Assembly: GCA_022578965.1 (NCBI GenBank)
Contig: MU400913.1
Coordinates: forward strand, 1 to 23,684
Direction: 5' to 3'
Source: Xylaria sp. FL1777
Taxonomy: Eukaryota > Ascomycota > Sordariomycetes > Xylariales > Xylariaceae
Length of the DNA stretch: 23,684 nucleotides
In this document: piece by piece, positions 10,561 through 21,420 of the stretch
Numbering within the stretch: position 1 is the first letter of the stretch
How the letters are laid out: each line of letters starts with the position of its first letter
The notes under the pieces: generated by a model
The model's input: only the letters and a program-made list of their open reading frames with translations
What the model was told of the DNA's origin: nothing
The model's database searches: none
Position numbers and translations under genes: made by a program

Positions 10561-13340
10561 GCGCTTTAAATATTTTAAGTGCTAAAAAATATAACAGCTT
10601 ATTTTATTTTTTTAGCTATTATATTATAAGGCGCTTTAAAAAATAATAACTAATAAAAGCTAAAGCAATAGATTTTTTTTTTTTTATTTTTTGTTTTTTT
10701 ATTAATTGTTTTGTTTTTTATTTTTATTAATTGTATAAGTTTATATAATTAAGTTATAATGCATAAAACTATTTTTCTTTGCTTAAAACTAAGCGCATTT
10801 TTTATAGCTTTTTTTTTATTAGTTTTATATTTATTAGTTTTATAGCAGCTAGTTTATTAGCACTTTTTTTATTATTATGCTAAAAACATAAGTTTTTATT
10901 TTATTTTAATGTTTTTTAAATAGCTAAACAGCTTAGTTTTAATATAAATTATTATTACTTTTTTTTAGAAATATATAAAAACAAAAGAAACAAAAATAAA
11001 AACTGCTTATTAATTTTAATTACTTAAGTTTATTTTATTGTATTAATGCTTATATATAAGTTTTTTTACTTTTAATTGTTTTATTATTTTTATTTAAAAC
11101 TAAATAGCTTTTTTTGCTTTTAGTTTAAACTATTTAATACTTAATAAAAACCTTAGAACTACTAAAAGGCAAAAAACACTATTATTACACCTTAAGGAAT
11201 TACTAGTTTATATTTTATGCGCTTAAACTATTAGTAATAACTTAAAGCTGCTATTAAGCAATAATAAGCATTTAATAAAACAGCAAACGTTTAAACAAAG
11301 TTTAAAGCAAGCTTAGCAGAAACAGAACTTTATTATAAAAAATTAAGCAGAATTATTTAATTACATAAAACTAAAAAAATAAAAACTAAAAAAAAAACAA
11401 AAAAAGATTTAACGATTTAGTATTAATAATTCTTATTTTGTATATTTTAAGTTTTTTATTATAAAGGTTTTATATATTTGCTTTTATAAATATTATAACT
11501 TAATTCTTTATATAATAACTATTTTTTTTTTATTTATTACGTTTAAAAAAAGGTTTGCAAGCTATATAATAAAGAAAAATAATCGCAAATTATATTAAAG
11601 AAAGCATTGCTATATAAACAAATTGTTTAATTTTTTTATTTTATTTTATTTTATATAATTTATTTGATTTATTTCTTTAGCTATTTTTTTAAATATTTAA
11701 GCATTATGCTAATTTTTTAAGTAATACTAAATTATTGCTTACTAATATTATACTTAATAAGCTAAGCAATAAAATTAGCTTAAAAAAAACGCTTTAATTT
11801 GCGTTTTGATTTAGTTTTTTTTTTAGTTAAGCAAACAAAAGTATTTCTAGTTAAAACTATTTGTTTTTTAGAGTTTTTAAGCATAAGATCTTTTTTAACT
11901 ACTGTAGTTACTATATTAGCTTTAAGATATTTAGCTATATTACTTTTGAACTTATAGAATAAATAGTTTTATAACTAAATAATAAACATGTAGTTAGCAT
12001 ACGTATTAAATTTTCATTTTAAAATAGTGCAGCAAAAAAAAAAAAAATAAAGCTTTATATACTTTTTGCTTTTAGCTATTATTAATAACTGTTTATAATG
12101 CTTATAAAGTATAGCATTTTATATTTTAAATAGTTATATAAATATAGCTATAAATTAACAAAAATTATAAAAGATCTAATATATATATTTGCTTTAAGAA
12201 CTGCTTTTAGTTGTTTTTATATATAATAAGCAAGATTTTAAATGCTTTTGCTTTTTTATTTAGCTAAAGCTAGCTTAAATATGTTAATTTGTATAGCATA
12301 TATAAAAAAAATTATAACTAACTTTTTATTAAACATACTTATTGCTAGCATTATTACTAAGAATTTTAATTTGTAAATAGCTTAGTGCTTAGTTATATAA
12401 AACAAAAGAAATTAGCTAAATAAAAAAAATAAGATTTAAAAAAAAAAAAAGCATATATATTTTGCTATTTATTAGTAAATTTAACTTTTTAAATATTATA
12501 AGTATAACTGTTTATTAGCTAAGCAGTATTAATTTTTTAAATATTAATTAATTATTATAATGCTTTTTAATTGTTTAAGACTTTATTAATAACGCAAGAA
12601 TTGTTTTTTAAGTGCTTAGTTAAGCAAGCATTAATTGTATTACTTAAAAATAAAGATTTTATAATAAAAGCATAAACTAAGTAATCTAGAGATTTAAACA
12701 CTAAGAAAAAAAATTGCAAAGAAAATCTAAGCTTTAGAACTACTTAAGAAAAAACAGATTAAAAAAAAAAACAAGCTTTTTTTTTATACTTACTAAAGCT
12801 TAAATTATTTATTTTGCTATTAATAGCAATAAATAAAAAAAGTAAGTTATAAATGTATTAAAAAAAAGCTAAAAAGTGATTACTTAACTAACTAAAATTA
12901 CTTTATTTGCTTATTTTTTAACTAATATTAGCATAAATATATAAAGAATAATTGTTATAAAAGCATTTAGCAATTAATAATTTATTTTAGCAATAAGATA
13001 ATTAATTAATAAATTAAAGATAGTATAGTAAGTTTATAAAAAAAAAGTACGCTAGTTTAAAAATACATATTTTAGCTTTTTTTTTATTATATTTATTTTA
13101 TTAAACCTTTTATTTATATTTAACTTTATTATTTTACTTACTTAATAAGTTTTAACTTTTTATATTTAGCATAAATGCTTTTAGCATTTATATTTAGAAA
13201 ATTTTATAATTACTAAAAAATAATAACTTAAATTAGCAATTAAAAATATTAAACTATATATAGCAAGTAATATTAACATTAATATTTACATTTTATATTT
13301 TTTATATTATTTGTTTTTATACTTTTAACTTATATTAAAA
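10561..13340 (+). other. 2.8-kb stretch between Gypsy pol and ORF3, content unclear
   Basis: The plus strand turns T-rich at about 10660-11130 and mixed after that, unlike the A-rich coding parts on either side. The exception is a short A-rich stretch near 11146-11412, listed separately. There are simple low-complexity repeats near 10680-10740. Two small perfect hairpins are visible (11786-11807 and 13171-13191). I see no second pol, no LTR pair and no RNA gene. It may be a long noncoding spacer of the element or an unrecognised older insertion. Confidence 0.5.
11146..11412 (+). pseudogene. Possible small degraded frame, coiled-coil-like, unrecognised
   Basis: One plus frame (codons at positions such as 11161) gives about 85 codons with few stops. 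It is rich in Leu, Lys and Gln, with segments such as LLLHLKELL and a Lys/Gln-rich end that looks helical. It lies isolated between Gypsy pol and ORF3. It could be a small accessory protein, an upstream part of ORF3 or chance openness in A-rich DNA. I cannot assign a function. Confidence 0.3.
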
Positions 13341-15920
13341 TTTTTAATTTACTTGCACTTTTTACTTAACTGCAAAATATAGCAAAAGCATATATACGCT
13401 CGAATATTATTAAGGATTGCTTTTATTATATATATATGCTTTTAATTATTATATTTTTTATTTTTAAGAAAATTACTAGTACTGCAGATTAACTAAAAAT
13501 AGAGGTATTTTTTTTTAAAAGTTCTAAAAAGCTAATACTTAATACTAAGGTATATAAGCAATTAGCACAAAAAATAGCAGACTTTAAAAAAAAAGCAAAA
13601 AGAAAAAAAAATAAGCATATATATATAAACTTAACTGCTAATTATAAAAAGCTTTTCTTTAAAAACTAAAGGCTTTTTAGGAATAGTTCTAAAAAAAAGC
13701 TAATAATTATTAAAAGTTTAAAATATAAAAAATATTTAGCTTGCTAGCTTTTTCTATAGATTAAAGAACTAAATATAAAGAATGTTTAGCTAAAAAACAT
13801 ACTACTTTTTTTAATTAATGTTTTTTTAAAGTTTGTTTTAAAATCTTATTTTATATAAAAAGAAATAACTTTTATAAGAAGTTTGTTTTTTAAAAACTTA
13901 GAAAAAAAAGAAAAAGTAGTACTAAGAAAGCACTTTAGCTATGCGTTTTCTAAAAATAATAAAACTTACTAGAACTTATTTTTAGACTTAGTTTAACAAA
14001 TATAAAAGAAAGCAATATATTTAATATATAAAAAGTATTGCAATAAAAAAGCATTAAAATATTAGTAGTTTATACTACACGTAATTCTAATAAAAGTTTT
14101 TTATATTTTTAACTTATTGCTTAATAAAAAGGCGCTTGATTTTTAAAAAAAGGCTTTTATAGTATACTTTGCTGCATAAAACCGCTTAGTAAACGTAAAT
14201 AAAACGCTACTTTATATGCTTAAACTAAAGACTAAATATTTAAAGGTATTTTTATAAGCTGCAAACTAAATATTAGGATTTATAGCTATAAAAAGTTTTA
14301 TAATATTAATATAATACTTATTTAAAATTAAAAAATACTGCAAAAATAATAATTTTTGCTTTAATAAGTTTAATGTTACGTTTATAAAAAATCTAATAGT
14401 TTTAGCAATAAAGCTAAAACTACATAAGAAATAAAAACTTGCAGTACAAAAACTAAATATTTAGTAGTTATTATTTATAGAATTCTTAAGAAAACTGCTA
14501 TTAAAAAAAGCTTTAAATAATTATTAAAAAAATAATAACATAAAACATTTTAATAAACTAAAGCTTTATAAAAAATAAAAGCTAGCTTATTGTTTTTTGC
14601 TAAGTAAAGTTTTAAAAACAATATATAAAAATAATAAAAAGCAGTAGCTAGAAATTTTCCTTTTAGAACAATAAACAGCTGCTAAAAAAACTTACTAGTA
14701 TAAACAAAAGTATTTAAATTATTAAAGAAGGCTTGCTATTTATAGCTGCTACAAAAACTTTTATAAAGTAAACATTATAAAATAAAAAATTAAGGCTGTT
14801 TATATTATAAATATTTTTATAAAGCTAAACGCTAAAAAATAGCTAAATAAGCGCAAAATAAAAGCTTTGCTAAACATATTGCTTTAGCTATATATAAATA
14901 AAAAAGCTAAAGCTTTAAAAATAAGTATTAAACTTAAGTATAGCTAGTTTATAGAAGATTTTTTTATAAATTAGCAAAACATAAAATAAGCTGCAATAAT
15001 TATTATAACTTTTTAAATAAAATATTTTATAATAAAATATTGCTTAAATAATTATTAGATTATTATTTTTATTAATACTGTTTTAAAAGTAGCATATATT
15101 TTAAACTTTAAGCATGCTATTAATAAAAATAACAAACAAGTTTTTTAAAGATTGCAAGAATATTAAACAATAAAGCATTTTAATATAAAGGTTATATTAA
15201 GCTATTTTATACTTTTTTGTTTTTGCTAGCGCAATAACTATATATGTAGGTTTATTAAAGCTTTATATTTATATTACATGTTTTATAACTTAATAAGCTA
15301 GTATTTAAAAAAAGGTATTAATAATTAAAAAAGTTATAAATAGCTTATTTAATTTTTAAAAGCGAACTTTAAAAAGCACTTTAGCTTTAAATTACAAAAA
15401 GATTTACGTTTATTGCTTTTAATAAGCATTAAACTTTATTATTTCCTAAAAAAACTAAAGGTAACTTTTTTTAGATTTAATAAGTTAGCTTTTTTACTAT
15501 TAAGCGCTAAAAATACACAAAATAAAAAAAAAATGCTAAAAAGAAAACTAAAAGTTAATTGTTTTGCTTTTTTAGTATTTTTTACTTTAAAGCGTAAAAA
15601 GAGTTCTTAGTAAAAAGAACTAACAATTATACTAAAGAAGTTTTATTACAAGCAATATAAAAACGTTTTAGCAGTGCAAAGTTATTTTGCTATAAATATT
15701 CTTACAAATATTTTTCTTTTTAAATATAGTAAGCTAAGTATAAAATCTAGCTAAGCTTAACAGTTTAAAAAAAAAAAAGTATAAACTTTTTATAAGCACT
15801 TTTACAAAAAAAACGCTAAGTATTTTTAAAGGCTTTTGCTTATATATCTAAATACGTAAAAAGGCTAAAACTAGTTTTAATAAAGCTATAATGCTTTTAT
15901 AAGCACTAAAGCTTAAGCTA
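13340..15920 (+). pseudogene. Degraded ORF3 of unknown function, about 800-850 codons, upstream of the 3' LTR
   Basis: A single plus frame (codons at positions such as 13502 and 15413) stays protein-like for about 2.5 kb. Its stops are almost all TAA/TAG, and 65 codons at 15413-15610 have none. Allowing for RIP, the protein appears highly charged. There is a Lys/Glu-rich N-terminal part, a middle segment (about 14390-14700) that looks acidic and probably disordered, a more folded-looking stretch with mixed hydrophobic residues (about 14700-15350), and a basic Ser/Lys-rich C-terminal part. I see no zinc knuckle, protease, RT, RNase H or integrase motif. The position after integrase is that of env-like or accessory ORFs in some Gypsy lineages. 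I saw no convincing membrane segment or signal peptide, but RIP itself creates hydrophobic codons and makes that unreliable. Start and end are approximate. Confidence 0.6.
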
Positions 15921-16081
15921 TTTTTAAACGCAGCAAAAAAAATAAAAAAGAACTTATAAAACTAAATAAGCAAAAGAAAATAATATTAACTTTATTTAAA
16001 AAACACTAATAAAAATAAAAGACTTTATAATTATAAGTATTAAAATAAACTAAAAGCAGCTATATTTTAATAAGGAAAAAT
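15921..16081 (+). other. Short 3' noncoding segment of the Gypsy-type element
   Basis: A-rich, with no further motif after the ORF3 frame fades. It ends in the polypurine tract directly before the 3' LTR. Confidence 0.5.
16071..16080 (+). promoter_or_regulatory. Polypurine tract of the Gypsy-type element
   Basis: TAAGGAAAAA lies one base before the 3' LTR (16082). A purine run at this place primes plus-strand DNA synthesis in LTR retroelements. Its presence on the plus strand agrees with the orientation given by pol and supports reading the 304-bp repeats as LTRs rather than unrelated short transposons. Confidence 0.7.
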
Positions 16082-16385
16082 TAAAGTAAAATAAAGTGGC
16101 TAAATAAGCTTATTAGCTAGTTAAAGTAAATCTAAGCTAAATTATATAGTAAGAATAAAAGTATAGGTATTGCACTAGATTTTAAAGTATAAATTTAACT
16201 ATTACGTATAACATTATGGAAATTAGCTATAGTTGCTTTATTTATATTATTAAATAGCCCTTTATTTAATTGTTTAATTCCTTAATTCATATATGGCCTA
16301 ATTGCTTAAATGCATAAGTTATAACTTATTTCCTTGCAATTAAAGTATTGTAGTAAATCTTGCGCGATCACCTTGCTTTATTTCA
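16082..16385 (+). repeat. 3' LTR of the Gypsy-type element
   Basis: Gap-free partner of 1434-1737. This copy keeps more original C and G near its right end (GCGCGATCACC against GCGTAATTACT), and its terminal CA is intact. The differences run in both directions, meaning each copy was mutated independently after insertion. Confidence 0.9.
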
Positions 16386-17150
16386 ATATATACTTATATA
16401 TATATATATATGTACTTATATAATAGCTGTTTTATTATAATATAACATTAATAGTTGTTAGCTTTGCGTTATAAGCTAAAATAGTAGTTATAACGTTATA
16501 TAACTACTAATTAGTAATTTTAGCAATTAATTGTTTTTTTAGTTGCTATATATAAATGTATGTTTTTGTTTTTTCTTTGTATAGCTTATTGTTTAAGTAG
16601 TTTGCTAATAATTGTTTGTTATATAAAAGGTAATAAGTTTTAAGTTACATTAATGCTTTTAGTTAATATTAAAGTTTAAATTTTATATAGTGCTTTAATT
16701 GCTTTTATTATAGCTTAAATAATTTGTTATAAAAGCTATTTTTGTGCAATACTTATTTAGTTATACAGTATTATAATTGCTTTATGCAGCTAAAATGCTT
16801 ATATAAACTACAAAAGCTTTTTATTTTAAAGTTGCTAATAAGTAGTAAAATTTTAAAGTAATATGTGTGCTATATACGTTTAATGATTATATAGTGCTTG
16901 TTATAATTATTATGCTTAAATAAATAAAAAAAAGTTAAGTATTATATAGTAGTTTAATAAAAAAAGTAAAAAGAAATGTTAAGCACTTATATATAGCTTA
17001 AAGAATAGTTATATAAAAAAAAATGTAAGATTTGCAATATTTTATAGTTTTTAGTGTTTTTTTTAAAATTAAATATATTTGCTTGTTGCTTTTTTACTTA
17101 TTATATAATTATTATAACAATTTTTATATAAAAGTATTTTTTTAACTTTC
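16386..17150 (-). other. 3' noncoding part of the Copia-type element, with a TA-repeat at the insertion point
   Basis: Starts with an AT dinucleotide run (about 16386-16412) into which the Gypsy-type element integrated. It continues the interrupted segment at 888-1433. No coding motif was found on either strand. Together the two parts give the Copia element an unusually long 3' noncoding region of about 1.3 kb. Confidence 0.55.
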
Positions 17151-17199
17151 TTTTTTAATTTGTTTATATAAAAGTTGTTTTTACTTTTTTTTTATAAAT

Positions 17200-17760
17200 G
17201 CTTTTATTTATACAGTTAGCTAATTTATAAATACTAAGGTCTTTAGCGCTTAGTTTAGTGTTTTTTTTATAAATGCGTTAGCTAAATTATTTTTGCTATT
17301 AATTTATTATATTTTAAAGATTTCTTTTTTTTTGTATGATTTTTTAAGTAATATAATATTAATTATAAGGCGTTTTTTTTAAGTAGTTTTTAGTTTTACT
17401 AAATAGTTATATAACGATTTTAAGTCTAAATATAATATAATAAAAATTAAAAGTATTTTTAGCATAGCTATAATTTTTTAAAGCATTATATAAAAAGCTA
17501 TAGCGCTATTAAAGCTATTTATTATGCTATATAATTTATTAGCTAGCATACTTTGCGTTACTTGCTTATATTTGCTAAAGTTTTAATATATAATATTTTT
17601 TTTAATTTTAAAAGCTAGGTTTTTTTTCGTACGGTGTTTTATTACAAATATAATAATAAATCTAAGTTATAAAATCATATTAGTGTTGTTTATAAATAAA
17701 CTATTTATAAAAATAAACAGTTTTATATAGCTTAAGTTTAAAGGTATAAATATTAATCTG
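17200..17760 (-). other. RNase H domain of Copia-type pol
   Basis: Reading down from about 17690: a FINSLFINN block matches FVDSSFANN of fungal Copia RNase H, with the Asp changed to Asn. Next comes a KYKQVTQSMLANKLYSI block matching KRVTRSVLASELY, with the acidic Glu changed to Lys. Then ILYLDLKSLYN matches L.TDSKSLYD, where the Asp is kept. The SYKKKEI block follows, and the end of pol. Upstream, an AYISSIC*LKA segment (about 17890-17860) is the RT/RNase H connection (GAYIA.ICQPEA). The order and spacing leave little doubt. Confidence 0.85.
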
Positions 17761-18009
17761 CAGTTATGATTATTTATTTGCTACTTAATTCTATAGTTTA
17801 AATTTTTAATATTTGCTAGTGCTAGGTTAATTATTTAAGCAGTAGCTATAAGGTTATATATAGCCTTTAGTTAGCAAATGCTGCTTATGTAAGCGCTATA
17901 TATGCATTAAGAAATATATTACTATATAGCATTTTTTATACAAAAGTTAATTAAGGCTAGTTAGTTTGCTTAGCCTTTTTGCATAAGTGTTATATTCTTT
18001 TTATATAAA

Positions 18010-18720
18010 AAAGTAATTTAACTACTATTAAATTTAATAAAGTAATTTTGTTGTAAAGTTTTTTTTAGCTTTGTATAAAACTTTGCTTTATGCAATTTAT
18101 GTTCTTTTTTTGCTAAAAATTTAAGTGTAGTAAAGCTAAACATATTGTTTGTTTGCAAATTTATAATGCTAAATTTATACAAAAGTTCTAATGTAAACAA
18201 TAAACATAAGTTATACATAAAAACTATTATACCAAGTTTTTTATAGTAATATTAGTAGTAAGTTTTAAACTAATATAGCTTTAATTTAGCTAAGCTATAT
18301 AATAGTTATATAATTTATATAATTGTTTCTTTAAAATATTTTAAAACAAGTTTAAAAAGTAGTTATACAAGGATTTTCCGTGCAAGCTTATTTTTTAATT
18401 ATATGTACGCTTACATAATATCTTAAAGCTTGCTTAAAGCATTAAAGTTTTAAATTAGCAAAAAGCTTAAAGCTAATAATAGCTATTAGTTTATTTGCTA
18501 GATTATTAGTAATTAAGTTAGTATAGTTTTTTTTTTTGTATTATTATAGCTTTACATAATTAATTTAGATTTTTCGTACAGCTTAGTTATTTTTTTTTTA
18601 ATTTTCTATACAAAGCAAAACTTAAAAATTTAAGTATTATTATGTTTGTCTAGATTATATTTTACAAACTAAAAAACACTTTATATAATAAGATCATTAA
18701 TTTTTATAGCGTTTAATTTT
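18010..18720 (-). other. Reverse transcriptase domain of Copia-type pol
   Basis: In order from 18720 downward: an F(E/K)KLNAI.INDLI block, a YEKS.LIM block, and an ILT-type stretch. The DIM*AYI block corresponds to RDITQAYIQS, and its catalytic Asp (GAT, 18422-18420) is intact. Next are a *LLYSLAKLKLYWF-type block matching RPLYG.AEAGLYWF and a CLLFT block. The LQTNNM motif matches the family QTDDT, with both Asp codons (18149-18144) changed to Asn. A FLAKKEH...KAKF.TKLK block follows. The stretch 18218-18018 has no stop by chance. The family match is from memory of fungal Copia polyproteins. Confidence 0.9.
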
Positions 18721-19359
18721 TCGAACAAAGCGTTAAAAGTACTAATAATGCTATTTTTATGCAACTTTACTGCTAAAGCGTAATTTTGTTCCTTTTTTAA
18801 AGTTAAAAACAAGTTGCTAATGTTTTGTACAAACGCTATAAAGAAGTTTTTAGCTTTTTTAAGTTTTTTGCGTTTTTTTTATACAGCTAGTTTTATAGCT
18901 AATTTTGCAGCAGTTATGTTTTTTTTTTTACTATTTGCTAAAGTATGTTTAATTATATAGTAATATAGCTTAACTTATGTTTATTTAAAGCAAATTAAGC
19001 TGTTTATAAAGTTAATAATTATATTAAGTTTTTTAATTAACTATATTTTATACAGTTTTTTTTAGTTTTGCTTTTTATGCTATATAAAAACTTTACTGCG
19101 TAAAAGTAAAAATAATACTTTATATAAAGCTAGCTTATTATGTTTATAAATCGCGCAGCTAATTTTAACTTTTGCTTGTTTTTTATAAAGCATTTTTTTG
19201 GCCTTTTTAACTGTTTTAGCTCTTCGTACAATATTTAGCAAAAAAGAAAAATCTTAATTAACCTTTAAATATGCCTTAAATATAAAAAGCATTAAAACTA
19301 AGCTATTAAGCTTTATAGTATTATTTAAAGCTTTAATTACTATTTATAAAATTAACTTA

Positions 19360-19800
19360 TTTTTTATACAATAACTTAGTTTAGCTTTTAATATGTTATA
19401 TATATAACAAAAAAGTTTATATGCTTTTTTTATTTTGCTAATAGCTTAGTAAGCTTTAATAAGCATTTTTTAGCATTTTATATTTACAATTTTAGTTTAG
19501 TTCTAAAATTCTTTAAATAAAAAGTTTGTACTAAAGTTATATATAATATAGTTTAAAAGTTTTTAATATATGTTAATTTAGCACTTATATAAAGCTTTTT
19601 AAGCGTTTTATGCAAACATAAATTTTAAAAATATAACTGCTTAAAACAATATAGCTACATTAATTACATATAAAACCTGCTTATTATTTATTTATATAGC
19701 ATTAATTATAACTTTATAATTAAAGTTGCAATTATTTTTAATTGTAAACTTAAAACAATAAAATATTTAGTTATATAACTAGCAATAATAGCAAAACTTC
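19360..19800 (-). other. Integrase domain of Copia-type pol, DDE changed to N-N-K
   Basis: A Cys-x2-Cys pair (TGC 19793, TGC 19784; C-Y-Y-C for the family C-H-H-C) is followed by KFT and then a FNYKVIINAI block. This corresponds to FNY.I.VDVMYID and carries the first catalytic Asp (codon 19703-19701), here Asn. The second acid, in YNFSTNF (family HDAGTNF), is Asn at 19538-19536. The third, in ISKIKKAY (family G-VER-H or -EKAH), is Lys at 19430-19428. The last two are 36 codons apart, as expected for a D,D35E core. Order and spacing are intact while all three catalytic residues are lost. Confidence 0.88.
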
Positions 19801-19999
19801 TAAATTTTTTTTAAAGCAAAGCAATTAATATTATAGCTTATATAACTAAAAATATTATATAGTTTTTTTGTACAAAAGTATTTAAAGCGTTTATAAAGCT
19901 TTTAAAGTTTTGTTTTTATAAAGTATAAACCTGCTTTATACAAGCTAATATTAAAAAACAAGTATTTTTATTTCTATATAACAAAAATAATTTTTTTGT

Positions 20000-20290
20000 T
20001 TTGTTATATAATAACGTTTTTTATATTATTAAAGTATGTTTTTAAATAGTTAGCATTTTTTAATAAAAATAAAAAAAAAGTAAAAGTATTTAGAATATAA
20101 TATATAGTTATACTAAAAGCGTTTTTTATTTATATAATGCTTATAGCACTTATAGTATTACTTTTGCTAAAACAAATATAAGCATTACTTAAAGTTTAAT
20201 TAACTTTTATATAAGAATATATTTAAAAGTATACCTTTAATTAGGCTTTTTTTACTGTTAAATAATTAAAAATGCTAATATTTTAAAGTT
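20000..20290 (-). other. Aspartic protease domain of Copia-type gag-pol
   Basis: The active-site motif D-T-G-A-S can be read at 20282-20268 as N-I-S-I-F; every codon differs from a D-T-G-A-S codon by G-to-A or C-to-T only. About 35 codons later, FSKSNTISAISII matches the family F-KG.T.SIG block. It is followed by an ILNTFTFFFIFIKKM block (family V..TPFLL.L.DMD). This combination is typical of the protease in fungal Copia elements. The active-site reading is an inference; the downstream blocks are stronger. Confidence 0.75.
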
Positions 20291-20585
20291 TACTTTAGTA
20301 GTTTATATAATAATAATTACTTAATATAAACTAATTATATAATACTATTGTTTTATAGTTTTAAATGTTTTTTTTTGTTATATAATAAAGAAATATGCTA
20401 TTTATTAAATATTAAGTAGTTTAGTTATTAAATTCTTTATTAATATTTTTAGTACTATTGTTTAACTCTAAATATTTTTTGCATTTTACTACGTACAAAA
20501 AGAATTTTTCTAGAGTAAATTTTTAGCTATAAATTATTTCGTGCAAATTAAAAAATACATTTTTTGCACAGGCCCTTTTTTAAGA

Positions 20586-20630
20586 AGTATAGCATATTAA
20601 CTAGCAGCTTTTTTTTTAGCAAACAAAGCA
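20586..20630 (-). other. Zinc-binding motif at the end of Copia gag
   Basis: Reads KKCFVC*KKSC*LICYTS, matching the fungal Copia gag motif C-x-x-C-K-x-x-G-C-W-S-T-x-H-T. Three Cys are retained (20630, 20621, 20606). Trp is a stop, Gly is Ser and His is Tyr, each by RIP-type transitions. It separates the capsid part from the protease and lies in the same frame as RT. Confidence 0.8.
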
Positions 20631-20639
20631 TTTCTTGTT

Positions 20640-21420
20640 TATATAAAAGTTTTAGTTCTTTTAATTATAGCTTTAAAAATAGCTTAGCTATTTAATTAGT
20701 TAACTTAATAACCTTAATATAAATTTAAGTTATTAGTTTTTTATATAGTTATAATTATATTTCTAGTTTATAAAGTATAATTTATTGTTTTTTTATATAA
20801 AAGTTTTTACTATACTATTTAATACTATACATAAGCATACTTATAAATTAGCAAAGAATTTTTTACATGTAAGTTTTTAAAAAATTAACGCTATAGCTAA
20901 CTTTAATACATTTTAACATGCTTATATAACGTTTATACTTAATTAAATTTTGCTTTAATAGCTAGCGCTAAATGCTTGCTGTGCTTTTTTAAGCTTATTA
21001 AGCATTAATTGAAGTACTTTATATAAAGCTAAGTTTAAGTTTTCTTTTTTTATTTATACAAAAAAAACTATTGTTTAGTTAGCTTAATACTAGCTATAGT
21101 TTATATTAATATTAAAGTAAGTATTTATTATATAGTATATTTTACTCCAAGTTTTGTTTAAACTAATACAGTTAATAAAAAAGTTTTCTATATAACCTTT
21201 TAAAATATATAAAAATATAGCGTAATATTAGTTTTCTGTAATTTTAATACGTTAGCAAGCAGCAATAAATAAACAAGCTTTATTATATAATAAGTTATAT
21301 AGCTTGCTTATATAGTTTTAGCTTAAGTTTTAGCTTTTTTAAAAAGTAATATATTTATTAAAAAGTATAAATCTATTTTATATAAACCTTATTAAAAATA
21401 AGTCAAAAAACATGCTTTTA
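20640..21420 (-). other. Capsid-like region of Copia gag
   Basis: The minus frame reads about 260 codons with blocks resembling the fungal Copia gag. These are LYNLLYNKA...IAAC*RI, FINCISLNKTW..IYY, KKENLNLALYKVLQLMLNKLKKAQQAFSASY, a VI.AC.NV..LA block and a TCKKFFANL block. The last three parallel conserved gag helices of this family, known to me from fungal Copia proteins. It leads directly into the zinc-binding motif. Confidence 0.78.

Larger units (their letters stand above)
1434..16385 (+). mobile_element. Inner Ty3/Gypsy-type LTR retrotransposon, about 15 kb, RIP-degraded
   Basis: Flanked by 304-bp direct LTRs, with an AAGGAAAAA tract next to the 3' LTR on the plus strand. The order RT, RNase H, integrase on the plus strand is diagnostic of Ty3/Gypsy. 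The insertion site is an AT-repeat: ATAT precedes 1434 and ATAT follows 16385, so the target duplication cannot be sized exactly. The element is about twice the usual Gypsy length because of a long ORF1, a 2.8-kb spacer and an extra ORF3. Further nested insertions inside it cannot be ruled out by eye, although I found no third LTR pair. Confidence 0.88.

Noticed and set aside
16386..16412. TA-repeat as a replication origin or centromere-type element
   Set aside because: It is a short microsatellite in DNA that is AT-rich throughout, and nothing else supports a special role beyond being the insertion target.
18018..18218. Open frame of 66 codons on the minus strand as an independent small gene
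   Set aside because: It is the part of the Copia reverse transcriptase around the mutated TDD motif. The same frame continues on both sides with RT blocks upstream and RNase H downstream.
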